NCBI GenBank assembly: GCA_050010535.1
Contig: JBEKKT010000011.1
Span: forward strand, 1 to 48,646
Reading direction: 5' to 3'
Source of the DNA: JAJRAG01 sp050010535
Lineage (GTDB): Archaea; Thermoplasmatota; Thermoplasmata; Methanomassiliicoccales; JACIVX01
Length of the DNA stretch: 48,646 nt
The position numbers and the translations under genes are program-made. Under the pieces are notes generated by a model, which worked only from the letters and a program-made list of their open reading frames with translations, searched no databases and was not told the DNA's origin. Of the stretch, positions 1 through 8,086 are shown piece after piece. Each line of letters starts with the position of its first letter. Position 1 is the first letter of the stretch.

Positions 1-1828
1 CTGTGCAGGATTGAAACGCATGGGCCCCAATCGTCGTGACGCTGCTAGGGATGGTGACGGAGGTCAGGTGGGTACAGGCATAGAACGCATATGGTCCTAT
101 GGACGTGACGCCGCTTCCGATGGTCACGGAGGTCATCGCTGTGCATGAGGCGAACGCACCTTCCCCTATGGATGTGACGCTGCTGGGAACAGTCACGGAG
201 GCAAGAGCGGAGTCCTCATAGAATGCGTATGGCCCTATGGAGATGACGCCGCTTCCGATGTTCAAGGAGGTCATGGCGGAGCATTCGCGGAACGCACTGT
301 CCCCCATCGACGTGACGCTACCGGGGATGGTTACGGAGGTCATGGGGCAGTCGTAGAACGCCCAGTCCCCGATGGACGTGACGGGTCTCCCGTCGATCAT
401 ACCAGGTATTGCGACGGCCCCGCCGGATCCATAATATCCCGTGATCTGGACTGCTGTGCCGCTATTGATGAGCTGATAATCAAAATCGCCCGGCGAGGAA
501 TATGGCGTGGCACTCACGACATTGGACATCGGACCATCGCCGGTCGCGTTGAAGGCCTTGACTCCGAAATAGTACAACGTACCTGGGATGAGACCAGTGA
601 CGTCAACAGTCAAAGTTGTGTTGCCGACAGTGGTGAAAAGTGTGGACGGAGTCGAATTGGTTCCGAAGTAGATCTCATACCCGTCGATGGGGCTGCTTCC
701 CGCTGAGGAGGGGGGCTCCCAAGTAAGAACAACGCTCGCGCCACCGGCAGTCGCCGTCAGGTTCTGAGGGGGAGGCGAGGCTTTAATGGGGTCGGCGATT
801 AGCGTCTCAATCGTCATTCCAGTTTGCCAGATTCCACCATATTCACCCGCATAGTAGCACCAGAGTTCGTTATTACTTGCTAAAAAACTGTTTCTATATA
901 TGTCGTCTGTTAGCACACAAGGTGTGTCTAGGTCGTGACTATCCCACGACGAATGTGACCCGAGATTAACTGCAACTCCAACGTCGGTTCTGTCTGCAGG
1001 ATAGAAAGTTGGATTTGGGTCCTTCCACAAGTCAATAGCTGTATGGTGTGGAACTAGGAGATAGTAATAGGAGCCGTATTTGAAGGGAAAAGCGCAGAAG
1101 CAACCCGAAGAATAATTGGCGGTAGAGAATACTGGATTTTTCACATCTTTACTCCAATTTATAAGGTCTGTCGAAGTGGCTAAACCTGTCTGCCTTGGAG
1201 AAAATAGCGTATTATACCACAAATAGTAAGTCGAATTCACTTTCATGACTCCATAACCTTCAACGTTAGAAAGTCCAGCACTCATTTCCCAAGCTAGAGT
1301 ACCTACTAGAACAGGGTCATTTGCGTATTTTGTCCAATTCGTGCCATCAGTCGATGTGGCTAAACCTATACCAGTAGCACCACTTCCAAACGCTGTTTCG
1401 CCAGTAAATATCATGTACCATGTGCTTCCCTCTACCCAGACCATCGGACACCAAACTGTGTGGTCCCAAGTCCCTGAGGCATCATATGATAAAACTGGGT
1501 TAACTGCGGTGTCTACAGTCCATTTTATCCCATCGATACTTATGGCAAGTCCAATACAGTAACCGGCACCATGCAGATAAGTATAATACATGTAGTAAGT
1601 TCCATTGACTTTTAAAACTGAACCATAAGCAGCGATAGCCCCATTGGTTAATATTGGATTGCCAGCATATTTAACCCAGTTTACGGGATCTGCGATGGTC
1701 CCTGACGATACATTCTTCGACACAAGGATGATACCACTTAGAGAAGACAAGAGGAATGCTAGAACCACTGTCAATGTGATGAATAGTCTCTTGACGTCCT
1801 TCGCACGATGCTTCTCTATCAACATCAT
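1..1828 (-). CDS. Secreted surface protein: beta-propeller + fibronectin III + BspA-type LRR (partial)
   Basis: The frame is open for 609 codons from a tandem ATG pair (1828 and 1825) and runs off the left edge, so the C-terminus is missing. Residues about 13-36 form one hydrophobic segment (signal peptide or anchor). Residues about 45-330 carry repeated blades of the type 'GLATSTDG..W.K...NPVL', as in the five-bladed GH43/GH32-like glycosidase or sugar-binding propellers; I cannot assign catalytic residues. Residues about 348-441 are a fibronectin type III domain (PPQNLTA start, 'LIPGTLYYFGVKAFN'). From about residue 475 on there are five complete 23-residue LRR_5 (BspA/TpLRR) units built on 'TSIG.yAF..C..LTSVTIP' plus part of a sixth. 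The expected location is the cell surface, binding glycans or other cells. A GGGAAGG ribosome binding site lies close to the start, slightly better spaced for 1825. Domain assignments are from motif recognition; substrate is unknown. Confidence 0.85.
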   Translation of the reverse strand, partial: MMLIEKHRAKDVKRLFITLTVVLAFLLSSLSGIILVSKNVSSGTIADPVNWVKYAGNPILTNGAIAAYGSVLKVNGTYYMYYTYLHGAGYCIGLAISIDGIKWTVDTAVNPVLSYDASGTWDHTVWCPMVWVEGSTWYMIFTGETAFGSGATGIGLATSTDGTNWTKYANDPVLVGTLAWEMSAGLSNVEGYGVMKVNSTYYLWYNTLFSPRQTGLATSTDLINWSKDVKNPVFSTANYSSGCFCAFPFKYGSYYYLLVPHHTAIDLWKDPNPTFYPADRTDVGVAVNLGSHSSWDSHDLDTPCVLTDDIYRNSFLASNNELWCYYAGEYGGIWQTGMTIETLIADPIKASPPPQNLTATAGGASVVLTWEPPSSAGSSPIDGYEIYFGTNSTPSTLFTTVGNTTLTVDVTGLIPGTLYYFGVKAFNATGDGPMSNVVSATPYSSPGDFDYQLINSGTAVQITGYYGSGGAVAIPGMIDGRPVTSIGDWAFYDCPMTSVTIPGSVTSMGDSAFRECSAMTSLNIGSGVISIGPYAFYEDSALASVTVPSSVTSIGEGAFASCTAMTSVTIGSGVTSIGPYAFYACTHLTSVTIPSSVTTIGAHAFQSCT

Positions 1829-2401
1829 CCCTTCCCAAGGTATAGGATATTATAGACAGCTCTATGTGATTGTCCTAGGGCAGAAAGCACTGATTTCGAC
1901 GCCTCTCAACTCGATCAGTTCGAGGTGGTAGGCTGCGGCAACTTGCCCCGTACGCTCTGCTCCCCTCTTGTAAGCAAAGAGAACTTCTATATACATAATT
2001 CTTAGCAGATTCGAGACCAGCCATTATCCACATCGATAATGATGAGCTAGACCTCTTTCTGTCTTATTCACGCTCATAACCGTCTATGAACCAAGATCGT
2101 TCCAACTCAGGATTTGACCCTTGGGAGTCATTCCTCAAATTCTTCAGGGCTTTTCGATTGAGATTCCCAACCCTACAAAATGGCAAGATTCTTCCTTCAG
2201 ACGATAGAGATTCTGCAATGCCACATGCGCTTCCATTCTACCCTCGAGAGTGTGTTTTGCGGATCTCACTGCATGAACGGATTGCACTGTGAAGTACGGT
2301 GCCTGATCGATTTCTGCAAGGGACTGACACACAACGATTGGAGGAAAAGCGGAAAGACGAGGTCTGATCACACCGGGACGACATGAATGGGAGGCTGGAG
2401 C
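1829..2401. other. Gene-poor interval
   Basis: About 570 bases between the divergent surface-protein gene and the small interrupted gene. The part near 1920-2050 is A/T-rich (TATATACATAATTC around 1990) and may hold promoters. Several short overlapping frames lie at 2086-2386 on both strands, but none has a recognisable protein, a good ribosome binding site or consistent codon use. I see no RNA gene here. Confidence 0.5.
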
Positions 2402-2896
2402 ATGAAGTACAAGAAACGAATCGAGAAGCTTGAGGCTATGGCCAGGTCCTATCTGCGATACCGCATGTCTGTGCCCGGAAGATATTACAAAAGCTATTAT
2501 AGATTCGATTTCAGGAATTCTGATCTGATAAAGGAAGAGAAAGATGAGGTCGTGTTGATCCCGACTCTAACCTGTTTCGGTGGTGATGTCCCCTAGGAGA
2601 TGGCCCTCATCGAAGCGCTAAGGGCAGGAGGGGAGGTTCCGAAAGAGACTATCGATGGGATCAAGGTGACTCACCACCTAGAAGAGAACCTTTTCTGTGT
2701 AGAATATGCTAATCACTTCGATCAGGAACGCCTGATCTGTTCAAAGAATGACTGGAAGGAGCCCACTGCCGCTCAAGACTGCAGCAGGTGCGAGGGCGTC
2801 AGAATCATGTTTCACGACCAACGATGGATCTGGGAATTATCGAAACCTGCGAAGTGCATCAATCTAGATGAAGGGATAAAGGACCCAAAGACATGA
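2402..2896 (+). pseudogene. Small hypothetical gene interrupted by an in-frame TAG
   Basis: Starting at ATG 2402, with a well-placed GGGAGG at 2389-2394, the frame reads 64 codons to a TAG at 2594-2596 and then stays open in the same frame for another 100 codons to a stop at 2896. The first half is basic and Tyr/Arg-rich (KYKKRIEKLEAMARSY), the second acidic with three cysteines and a 'HHLEENLFCVEYANHFD' stretch. I do not recognise either half. An ATG at 2600 could restart a separate 98-residue protein, but the AGGAG abuts it with no spacing. The simplest readings are one roughly 164-residue gene with a nonsense mutation, or two tiny genes. TAG is a genuine terminator elsewhere in the window, so readthrough is unlikely. 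Confidence 0.45.
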
Positions 2897-2920
2897 TGGA
2901 TCGACCATGATCGAGTGCGC

Positions 2921-3559
2921 TCACTTCCTACGGTTTCTCAAGTAGTACCATACGCTAACGACGATAATCGCGTCAATGACCACTATCGCCACGATGATCA
3001 TCAGCCACGGGATCTCTCCGCCGATGTCGAACATCATCGCAGAGGAGTGCAGAGGGCTGAGCCCGTTCCCCCGGTCGACGATCACGTCCAACTCGTTTCC
3101 CTTGCTCGCCTTGAACTCGGTTGACTTCAAGATTATCTTGACCGAGTAGACGATCCCGGTTGTGCTGTCGTACCCCCACCCATGATTGATTACGCCATTG
3201 GTCACGCCGACCGAGAGGATGAAGCCCCCGTCGTCGATTATCGTGCCGTTCGCCTCGAAGGTCCCATTGACGATGATGCCCTTGCTCGAATTGAGTAGTA
3301 CAAGCTCAACCTTCTCGATCGGGACGGACTGCGCACCTTGCATGGCGATTGTGACGACGATCGTGGTCTCCTTGTCGAGGGGGACGGAGCTTGGCAATCC
3401 GGACACCTGGACATCGTACGCCTTGACGGGTTGGGTCAGGGCGATAAGGAATACAGCTATCACAATAGTGGCGATAAGAGCCAAGACAATCATTTTGATG
3501 TTGAGATCCCGACTTCCCACCAAATGGGCCACCGTCACGAAAGCTAGAGAGACTAGCAA
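2921..3559 (-). CDS. Membrane-anchored extracellular protein, two TM segments
   Basis: A 212-residue protein with a hydrophobic N-terminal segment (about residues 22-45, 'IVLALIATIVIAVFLIALTQPV') ending like a signal sequence, an extracellular beta-rich region of about 130 residues with several Asn-glycosylation sequons (NGT, NSS), and a C-terminal TM helix (about 184-207, 'WLMIIVAIVVIDAIIVVSVWYYL') followed by a basic RNRRK tail. The middle resembles the Ig-like/CARDB adhesion style domains of archaeal surface proteins ('VQVSGLPSSVPLDKETTIVVTI'). The TTG at 3559 lies about 26 bp from a TATA box at 3578-3588, so the mRNA is probably leaderless. It converges on the small interrupted gene. Function unknown; likely an envelope protein. 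Confidence 0.7.
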   Translation of the reverse strand: MLVSLAFVTVAHLVGSRDLNIKMIVLALIATIVIAVFLIALTQPVKAYDVQVSGLPSSVPLDKETTIVVTIAMQGAQSVPIEKVELVLLNSSKGIIVNGTFEANGTIIDDGGFILSVGVTNGVINHGWGYDSTTGIVYSVKIILKSTEFKASKGNELDVIVDRGNGLSPLHSSAMMFDIGGEIPWLMIIVAIVVIDAIIVVSVWYYLRNRRK

Positions 3560-3577
3560 AAAGAGAACCGAGTGTGT

Positions 3578-3588
3578 CTATAAAAAGG
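3578..3588 (-). promoter_or_regulatory. TATA box for the membrane protein at 3559
   Basis: On the minus strand this reads CTTTTTATAGA, about 24-26 bp before the TTG at 3559, the spacing expected for an archaeal TATA box driving a leaderless transcript. Seen in sequence; promoter activity is inferred. Confidence 0.5.
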
Positions 3589-3893
3589 TTCTTCCAGATG
3601 CCGAGAGATTAACAAGTTTGAAAAGAAAGTCGTTCAATCTGGACCTGAAAATCCTCATCAGATTCGCCCAAGAGCTCAAGAGTCACCGACCGTTGGAAAT
3701 CGTCTTTCATCCTGAGGCACTCCTCCTCTTGTTGTCCCTCTCGCTCGAGCACAACAATGCAAGGACATCGAAGTCATTCCCTCTCGTTCCCGCTTAATGT
3801 AAACCATCCCTTTGGGTACTTCAGTGATATATGCGCAGTTTCGACCGCCATTTGAGAATTAGAGATTATCACTCCAGATAATCGCGAAGATAC

Positions 3894-3900
3894 TTTAATA
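3894..3900 (+). promoter_or_regulatory. TATA box for the REC-PAS5 kinase
   Basis: TTTAATA lies about 22 bp upstream of ATG 3919, and no Shine-Dalgarno sequence precedes the ATG, which fits a leaderless archaeal promoter. Confidence 0.5.
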
Positions 3901-3918
3901 GCGCACGCCGAGAACCAT

Positions 3919-6900
3919 ATGTCCATACAACAAGGGGTCCCCTACCGAGAAGGTGCGTCGGATACGACTGCTTTGGCGTCCTCGGCCCAGCATGAGAACA
4001 ATGACAATGGCAACATAGCGGTGCTATTCGTCGAGGACGAACTTGCCCTGCTAGAAGTGGCAATGGTGTTCATCGAGAGGGAGGGAATCAAGTGCGTCGA
4101 CACCTCCTCTACCGCAGAGGCTGCGCTGCTTGCCCTCGAATCGCAGAAGTATGACGCTATCGTGTCCGACTATCAGATGCCTGGAATGAATGGCATTGAG
4201 TTCCTCAAGGCCCTGCGAGGAAAAGGGGACAACACTCCATTCATCCTGTTCACGGGCAAGGGAAGGGAGGAGGTCGTCATCGAGGCCCTGAACAGTGGGG
4301 CAGATTTCTATCTGCAAAAGGGAGGCGACCCCAAGAGTCAGTTCGCAGAGCTGACCCACATGATCAGGCAGCTGGTCTCGCAAAGGAGATCCGAAGTGGC
4401 TCTGAGGGAGAGCGAGGAGCGATACCGATCATTCGTTCAGAACTTCAAGGGCATCGCCTTCAGAAGCACTTTCGATTCCATCCCATTATTCTTCCACGGT
4501 GCCTGGGAATCAATCACCGGCTACACTAACGAGGATCTGAGACTTGGAAGAATGACGTGGGATCGGATCGTACACCCCGAGGACAAAGAGAAGTTACTGG
4601 CAGGAGGTGCCAGTCTCCGAGAGATTCCTGGTTTCTCGGTTGAGCGAGAATATCGGATAGTCCGCAAGGACGGGGAGACCCGATGGGTTCACGAAGTCGC
4701 CACGAACGTCGTCGATAGCTCGGGAAGACCCGAGGCTGTCGATAGAATCATAAACGACATCACGGACAGGAAGATGGCTGAAGAAGCGATAGCCCACAAC
4801 ATGTTGCATTTCAAAGCTTTCATAGAGAACGCGTCTGACATCATCGCCGTCATCGACCAGGTCGGCATACTTCAATACGTGAGCCCGTCAGTGACGAAGA
4901 TGCTGGGCTACGAAGTGCGGGAGCTGATGTACACCCCCGTTCTCAATCTGATGCATCCGGACGACAATGAGAACCTGAAGAAGATGATCTCGAAAGTCGT
5001 GAACAAGGAGCAGGTCCAGGCATTCGCCGATTACCGCGTGAGGAACAAGGACGGCTCCTGGATCATCCTTGAAGCTACTGGCAGTCTGTCCGATGGTTAC
5101 AAGGACGGGGCGAGGATCATCGTCAACGCACGGGATGTGACAGAACGAAGAAGAATACAAGATGCTCTGATAGCTAGCGAGCGAACTTTCCACGATTTCA
5201 TCGACAGGGCGTGCGACGGGATAGCGATACTTCAGGATTCCGTGTTCAAGTACCTCAATAGCCGGCTGGCGGAGATGGAAAGATGCTCGGTGGAGGAGGT
5301 TCTCGGAAAGCCCTTCGTTGACTATATCTGGCCCGACGAGGTTCCGAAGGTCTCCGAACGCTACAGGAGGAGGATGGCAGGCGAGCAGATTCCCTCAGTG
5401 TACGAGACGGCGATGAAGAGAAAGGACGGTACGAGATTGCAGGTCGAGTTCAACGCAGGAGTGATCGAATACGAGGGAAGACCGGCAGACTTGATCGTCG
5501 TCCGCGAGATCACTGAGCGGAAGGATGCGGAGAAGGCTCTGAGGGAAAGCGAGGAGAGATACCGGGCTATTTTCGAGAACACTGGTACGGCGACGATCAT
5601 CATCGAGGAAGACAAGACGATCTCACTGGTGAACGAGGAATTCGTCCGCTTCTTTGGCTACTCGAAGGAGGAGGCGGAAGACAGGTTGAAGATTACCGAT
5701 ATCGTCGACGTCGATGACCTCGAAATGATCATTGGCTACCACGACCTCCGCAGGAAGGATCCGAACCAGGCCCCAAACAAATACGAGGTTAGGCTGCGTA
5801 CTAAGGGAGGGGAGATCAGGGACGCGCTCGTCACGATCGACCTGATTCCTGGTACGAAGCAGAGCATCGCGTCAATAATGGGCGTCACGGAAGAGAGGAA
5901 TCTAGAGAAGGCCCTCAAGAAGCAGATGCAAGAACAGAACATCCTTCTGGACAACATTGAGACGATGGTGTGGTATGCGACCGACCCTGAAACCTATGGG
6001 TCCGTCAACAGGGCGAGGGCAGAGTTCCTGGGAAAGACTAAGGAGGAGTTGGAGGGAAAGAAGCTGCGCGAGGTAATTTCGATCCCGGAGGAGTACAAGA
6101 ACTGCCTCGCGAGTAACACCGAGGCTTTCGACAAGAAGAAGACGGTACATGTCGAAGAATGGATCACCACCTCGAAAGGGGAGAGGAAGCTGGTCTCGAT
6201 CACGAAGACTCCTATGTTCGACGAGAACGGGAACGTGAAGTTCGCCGTGTGCACGGGGATCGACATCACCGAGAGCAGAAAGAGAGAAGAGGAGCTCAAG
6301 CTGGCGGCCAAGAAACTGAATCTTTCTGGATCTCTGTTGAGGCATGACATAATGAATCAGCTCTCGGTGATCACCGGCTATACTGGGATGGCCGCGGGCC
6401 GGATCAAGAAAAATCCTCGCCTTCTCGGATACTTAAACAGAGTAGAGGACGCGTCCAAGGCCATCAAGAAGGCACTGGAATTCGCCAAGGACTACCAAGA
6501 GGTGGGCACCAAGGCTCCAGTGTGGAAGAACCTGATAGAGAGTCTCGACGAAGGATTGGTGGGATTGAATCTCCAGGAGGTCTCGATGGTGACTGATCTG
6601 GACAGTATAGAGATATTCGCCGACCCCATGCTAGACAGGGTATTCCACAACCTGGTCGACAACGCATGCAGACACGGGAACGGGGTAAAATCGATAAACA
6701 TAAGAAGTGAGCGCTCTGGCGACGATCTGAAATTGGTTTGCGAAGATGATGGGATCGGAATATCCGAGGACAAGAAATGGAGATTGTTCTCCGAAGGTCA
6801 TGGGTTGCAAATGGTCAAGGACATACTGGCAATGACGGGCATAACCATTTCCGAGGGGGGAAAGGAAGGGAAGGGTGCCAGGTTCGAAATCATCATCCCT

Positions 6901-6927
6901 AAGGGCAACTACAGAGTCCTCACCTGA
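3919..6927 (+). CDS. Hybrid sensor histidine kinase: REC, five PAS domains, kinase core
   Basis: A 1002-residue cytoplasmic protein with no TM segment. Order: receiver domain (about 34-150) with acidic pocket 'FVEDE', phospho-Asp in 'AIVSDYQMPGMNG', Thr in 'ILFTGKG' and Lys in 'YLQKGG'; then five PAS/PAC units at about 155-290, 295-415, 420-540, 545-665 and 670-790, each closing with a 'DITD/ITERK' type PAC end; then the transmitter with H-box 'LLRHDIMNQLSVITGY' (about 810), N-box 'LVDNACRHG', G1 'CEDDGIGI' and G2 'GHGLQMVKDIL'. This is the usual soluble archaeal receiver-PAS-kinase layout, taking an upstream phosphate and several ligand inputs. Its receiver and kinase parts closely resemble those of the shorter kinase at 14225. 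No partner regulator is adjacent. Signal unknown. Confidence 0.92.
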   Translation: MSIQQGVPYREGASDTTALASSAQHENNDNGNIAVLFVEDELALLEVAMVFIEREGIKCVDTSSTAEAALLALESQKYDAIVSDYQMPGMNGIEFLKALRGKGDNTPFILFTGKGREEVVIEALNSGADFYLQKGGDPKSQFAELTHMIRQLVSQRRSEVALRESEERYRSFVQNFKGIAFRSTFDSIPLFFHGAWESITGYTNEDLRLGRMTWDRIVHPEDKEKLLAGGASLREIPGFSVEREYRIVRKDGETRWVHEVATNVVDSSGRPEAVDRIINDITDRKMAEEAIAHNMLHFKAFIENASDIIAVIDQVGILQYVSPSVTKMLGYEVRELMYTPVLNLMHPDDNENLKKMISKVVNKEQVQAFADYRVRNKDGSWIILEATGSLSDGYKDGARIIVNARDVTERRRIQDALIASERTFHDFIDRACDGIAILQDSVFKYLNSRLAEMERCSVEEVLGKPFVDYIWPDEVPKVSERYRRRMAGEQIPSVYETAMKRKDGTRLQVEFNAGVIEYEGRPADLIVVREITERKDAEKALRESEERYRAIFENTGTATIIIEEDKTISLVNEEFVRFFGYSKEEAEDRLKITDIVDVDDLEMIIGYHDLRRKDPNQAPNKYEVRLRTKGGEIRDALVTIDLIPGTKQSIASIMGVTEERNLEKALKKQMQEQNILLDNIETMVWYATDPETYGSVNRARAEFLGKTKEELEGKKLREVISIPEEYKNCLASNTEAFDKKKTVHVEEWITTSKGERKLVSITKTPMFDENGNVKFAVCTGIDITESRKREEELKLAAKKLNLSGSLLRHDIMNQLSVITGYTGMAAGRIKKNPRLLGYLNRVEDASKAIKKALEFAKDYQEVGTKAPVWKNLIESLDEGLVGLNLQEVSMVTDLDSIEIFADPMLDRVFHNLVDNACRHGNGVKSINIRSERSGDDLKLVCEDDGIGISEDKKWRLFSEGHGLQMVKDILAMTGITISEGGKEGKGARFEIIIPKGNYRVLT

Positions 6928-7004
6928 GACCCATGTGTAGCTGATTATTCCTCCTGTGCGTCACTTCAAGTGCAGAACTCAATCAATGGATGTCCAGACA
7001 ACGG

Positions 7005-7418
7005 TCACCTCAGGTCGTCCCTCATCCTGATGTACTCTTCTCTACTGATCTCTCCCCGCGCGTATCTCTGTCCGAGTATCTCGAGGGCTTCCCTCCTGCT
7101 CGGCTCCATCCGTCTGTATCCCGGCTGGTACTGCGGAGAACTAGAGTACTGCGGAGGACCAGGAGGGTAGTAAGGGGCGTGCGGAGCGTGGGGCCTGACA
7201 GCGAGGAAGATGGCCAATATTATCAGTATGACGACGGTTACGGCTCCGAGCGTCATCACCGCAATCCACCGGCCCCAATCGCTATTCATGTTCATGCGCT
7301 GTCCAGGGGTCCAGAAGGTCGTCGTGGGAGTGAATAGAGCCGCTATGATTACCAGTATCACTATCACCGCGATTATCAATCCGATTATCGCATAGAGAAG
7401 GGAGTTCCGGTGGTTCAT
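7005..7418 (-). CDS. Two-TM protein with C-terminal SHOCT domain
   Basis: A 137-residue protein. Two TM helices lie at about 8-30 ('LLYAIIGLIIAVIVILVIIAALF') and 50-72 ('WIAVMTLGAVTVVILIILAIFLAV'), followed by a Pro/Tyr-rich linker (about 75-100) and a C-terminal SHOCT motif, 'EALEILGQRYARGEISREEYIRMRDDL'-like, of about 30 residues. SHOCT domains are short helical hairpins used for oligomerisation or chaperone-like contacts; the cellular role is unknown. The ATG at 7418 sits about 30 bp from a TATA-like element. It is an isolated transcription unit, convergent with the large kinase. Confidence 0.8.
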   Translation of the reverse strand: MNHRNSLLYAIIGLIIAVIVILVIIAALFTPTTTFWTPGQRMNMNSDWGRWIAVMTLGAVTVVILIILAIFLAVRPHAPHAPYYPPGPPQYSSSPQYQPGYRRMEPSRREALEILGQRYARGEISREEYIRMRDDLR

Positions 7419-7447
7419 GTTCTCAGGGAGTGCATTGGAATGTGTCC

Positions 7448-7456
7448 ATATATTAA
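7448..7456 (-). promoter_or_regulatory. TATA box for the SHOCT protein
   Basis: The minus strand reads TTAATATAT about 30-38 bp before ATG 7418. No other promoter-like element lies closer. Confidence 0.4.
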
Positions 7457-7725
7457 CCTGTCTTATTCACAAATTAAATAGATGAACTTCGCAATGACTG
7501 GAATCTATGCCACTAAGCTTCTCCAATCGCATGAAGCGGACTGCCCCCGACATGGTGATTGCTATCGTTTCTCCACTAGCCTTCCGGTTTCGCCGAGAAC
7601 CATCAAATAGCTCCATCCTAGTGCAACCACCAGATAGAAGTACCAGTTTTCAGCTCTGGTTGGTGGCGACTTTGTAGAGTAGAAATGACAATCGAATTGC
7701 ATCGGAACTGTAGGAGATTGATGAC
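7457..7725. other. Intergenic region before the NifX-like gene
   Basis: The gap from 7419 to 7725 contains the SHOCT promoter, and near its right end a TAGGAG ribosome binding site (7711-7716) for the downstream TTG start. I see no further gene or RNA structure. Confidence 0.4.
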
Positions 7726-8058
7726 TTGAGGATTTGCGTCTCTTCGACTGGCGACACTCTCGATTCGGACGTGGACGACGAGTTCGGCATGTGCGAGTAC
7801 TTCATAATAATAGACCCGGACACGATGGAGTACCAGGCAATCCTAAATGAAGCTTCTCACTCCCCCGCTGGAACCGGACACCAGGCCGCCCAATCGGTCG
7901 TCGACATGAAAGTGGACGTCGTGCTCACGGGCTTCGTGGGACATCACGGTCTCCATATACTTCGGTCCGCGGGAATCAAGGTCGCCACAGGCTTCGAAGG
8001 TACCGTCAGATCGGCCGTGCAGAGATACAAGACATTGTGGCTCGGAAAAAGCGCATGA
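7726..8058 (+). CDS. NifX/NafY-type dinitrogenase iron-molybdenum cofactor family protein
   Basis: A 110-residue single-domain protein of the Nitro_FeMo-Co family (NifX, NafY, MTH1175 type). It shows the family start 'MRICVSSTGDTLDSDVDDEFGMCEYFIIID', the Gly-rich centre 'SPAGTGHQAAQSVVDMKVDVVLTGFVG' and the end 'AGIKVATGFEGTVRSAVQRY'. Members bind iron-sulfur or FeMo-type clusters or their precursors; stand-alone copies outside nif clusters are usually of unknown role. The start is TTG 7726 with TAGGAG about 9 nt upstream; no ATG is available nearby in frame. It converges on the DUF1786 gene and the HdrA-like genes, so an iron-sulfur-related role is a reasonable inference. No nitrogenase genes are in the window. 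Confidence 0.85.
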   Translation: MRICVSSTGDTLDSDVDDEFGMCEYFIIIDPDTMEYQAILNEASHSPAGTGHQAAQSVVDMKVDVVLTGFVGHHGLHILRSAGIKVATGFEGTVRSAVQRYKTLWLGKSA

Positions 8059-8086
8059 GGGTCGCGCCTCGCGCAGACCCAGCATC

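Larger units (their letters stand above)
3560..3918. other. Divergent intergenic region
   Basis: About 360 bases between the membrane-protein gene and the large kinase. It holds the two outward-facing TATA elements noted separately and no recognisable gene. A frame running through here on the plus strand from 3186 is antisense to the membrane protein and is not supported. Confidence 0.5.

Noticed and set aside
1..390. Regularly spaced 69-bp DNA repeats that could suggest a CRISPR or satellite array
   Set aside because: The repeats are in frame and encode LRR_5 units (TSIG..AF..C) of the surface protein; there are no unique spacers.
2594..2596. Pyrrolysine decoding of the in-frame TAG
   Set aside because: TAG ends moaD directly after its essential Gly-Gly, and also ends UPF0179, wzm, the 17816 regulator and the P1B ATPase; no pyl gene or PYLIS-like element was seen. 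Use as a normal stop is far more likely.
3186..3797. 203-codon plus-strand frame
   Set aside because: Lies antisense to the membrane protein and crosses its promoter; no domain or ribosome binding site.
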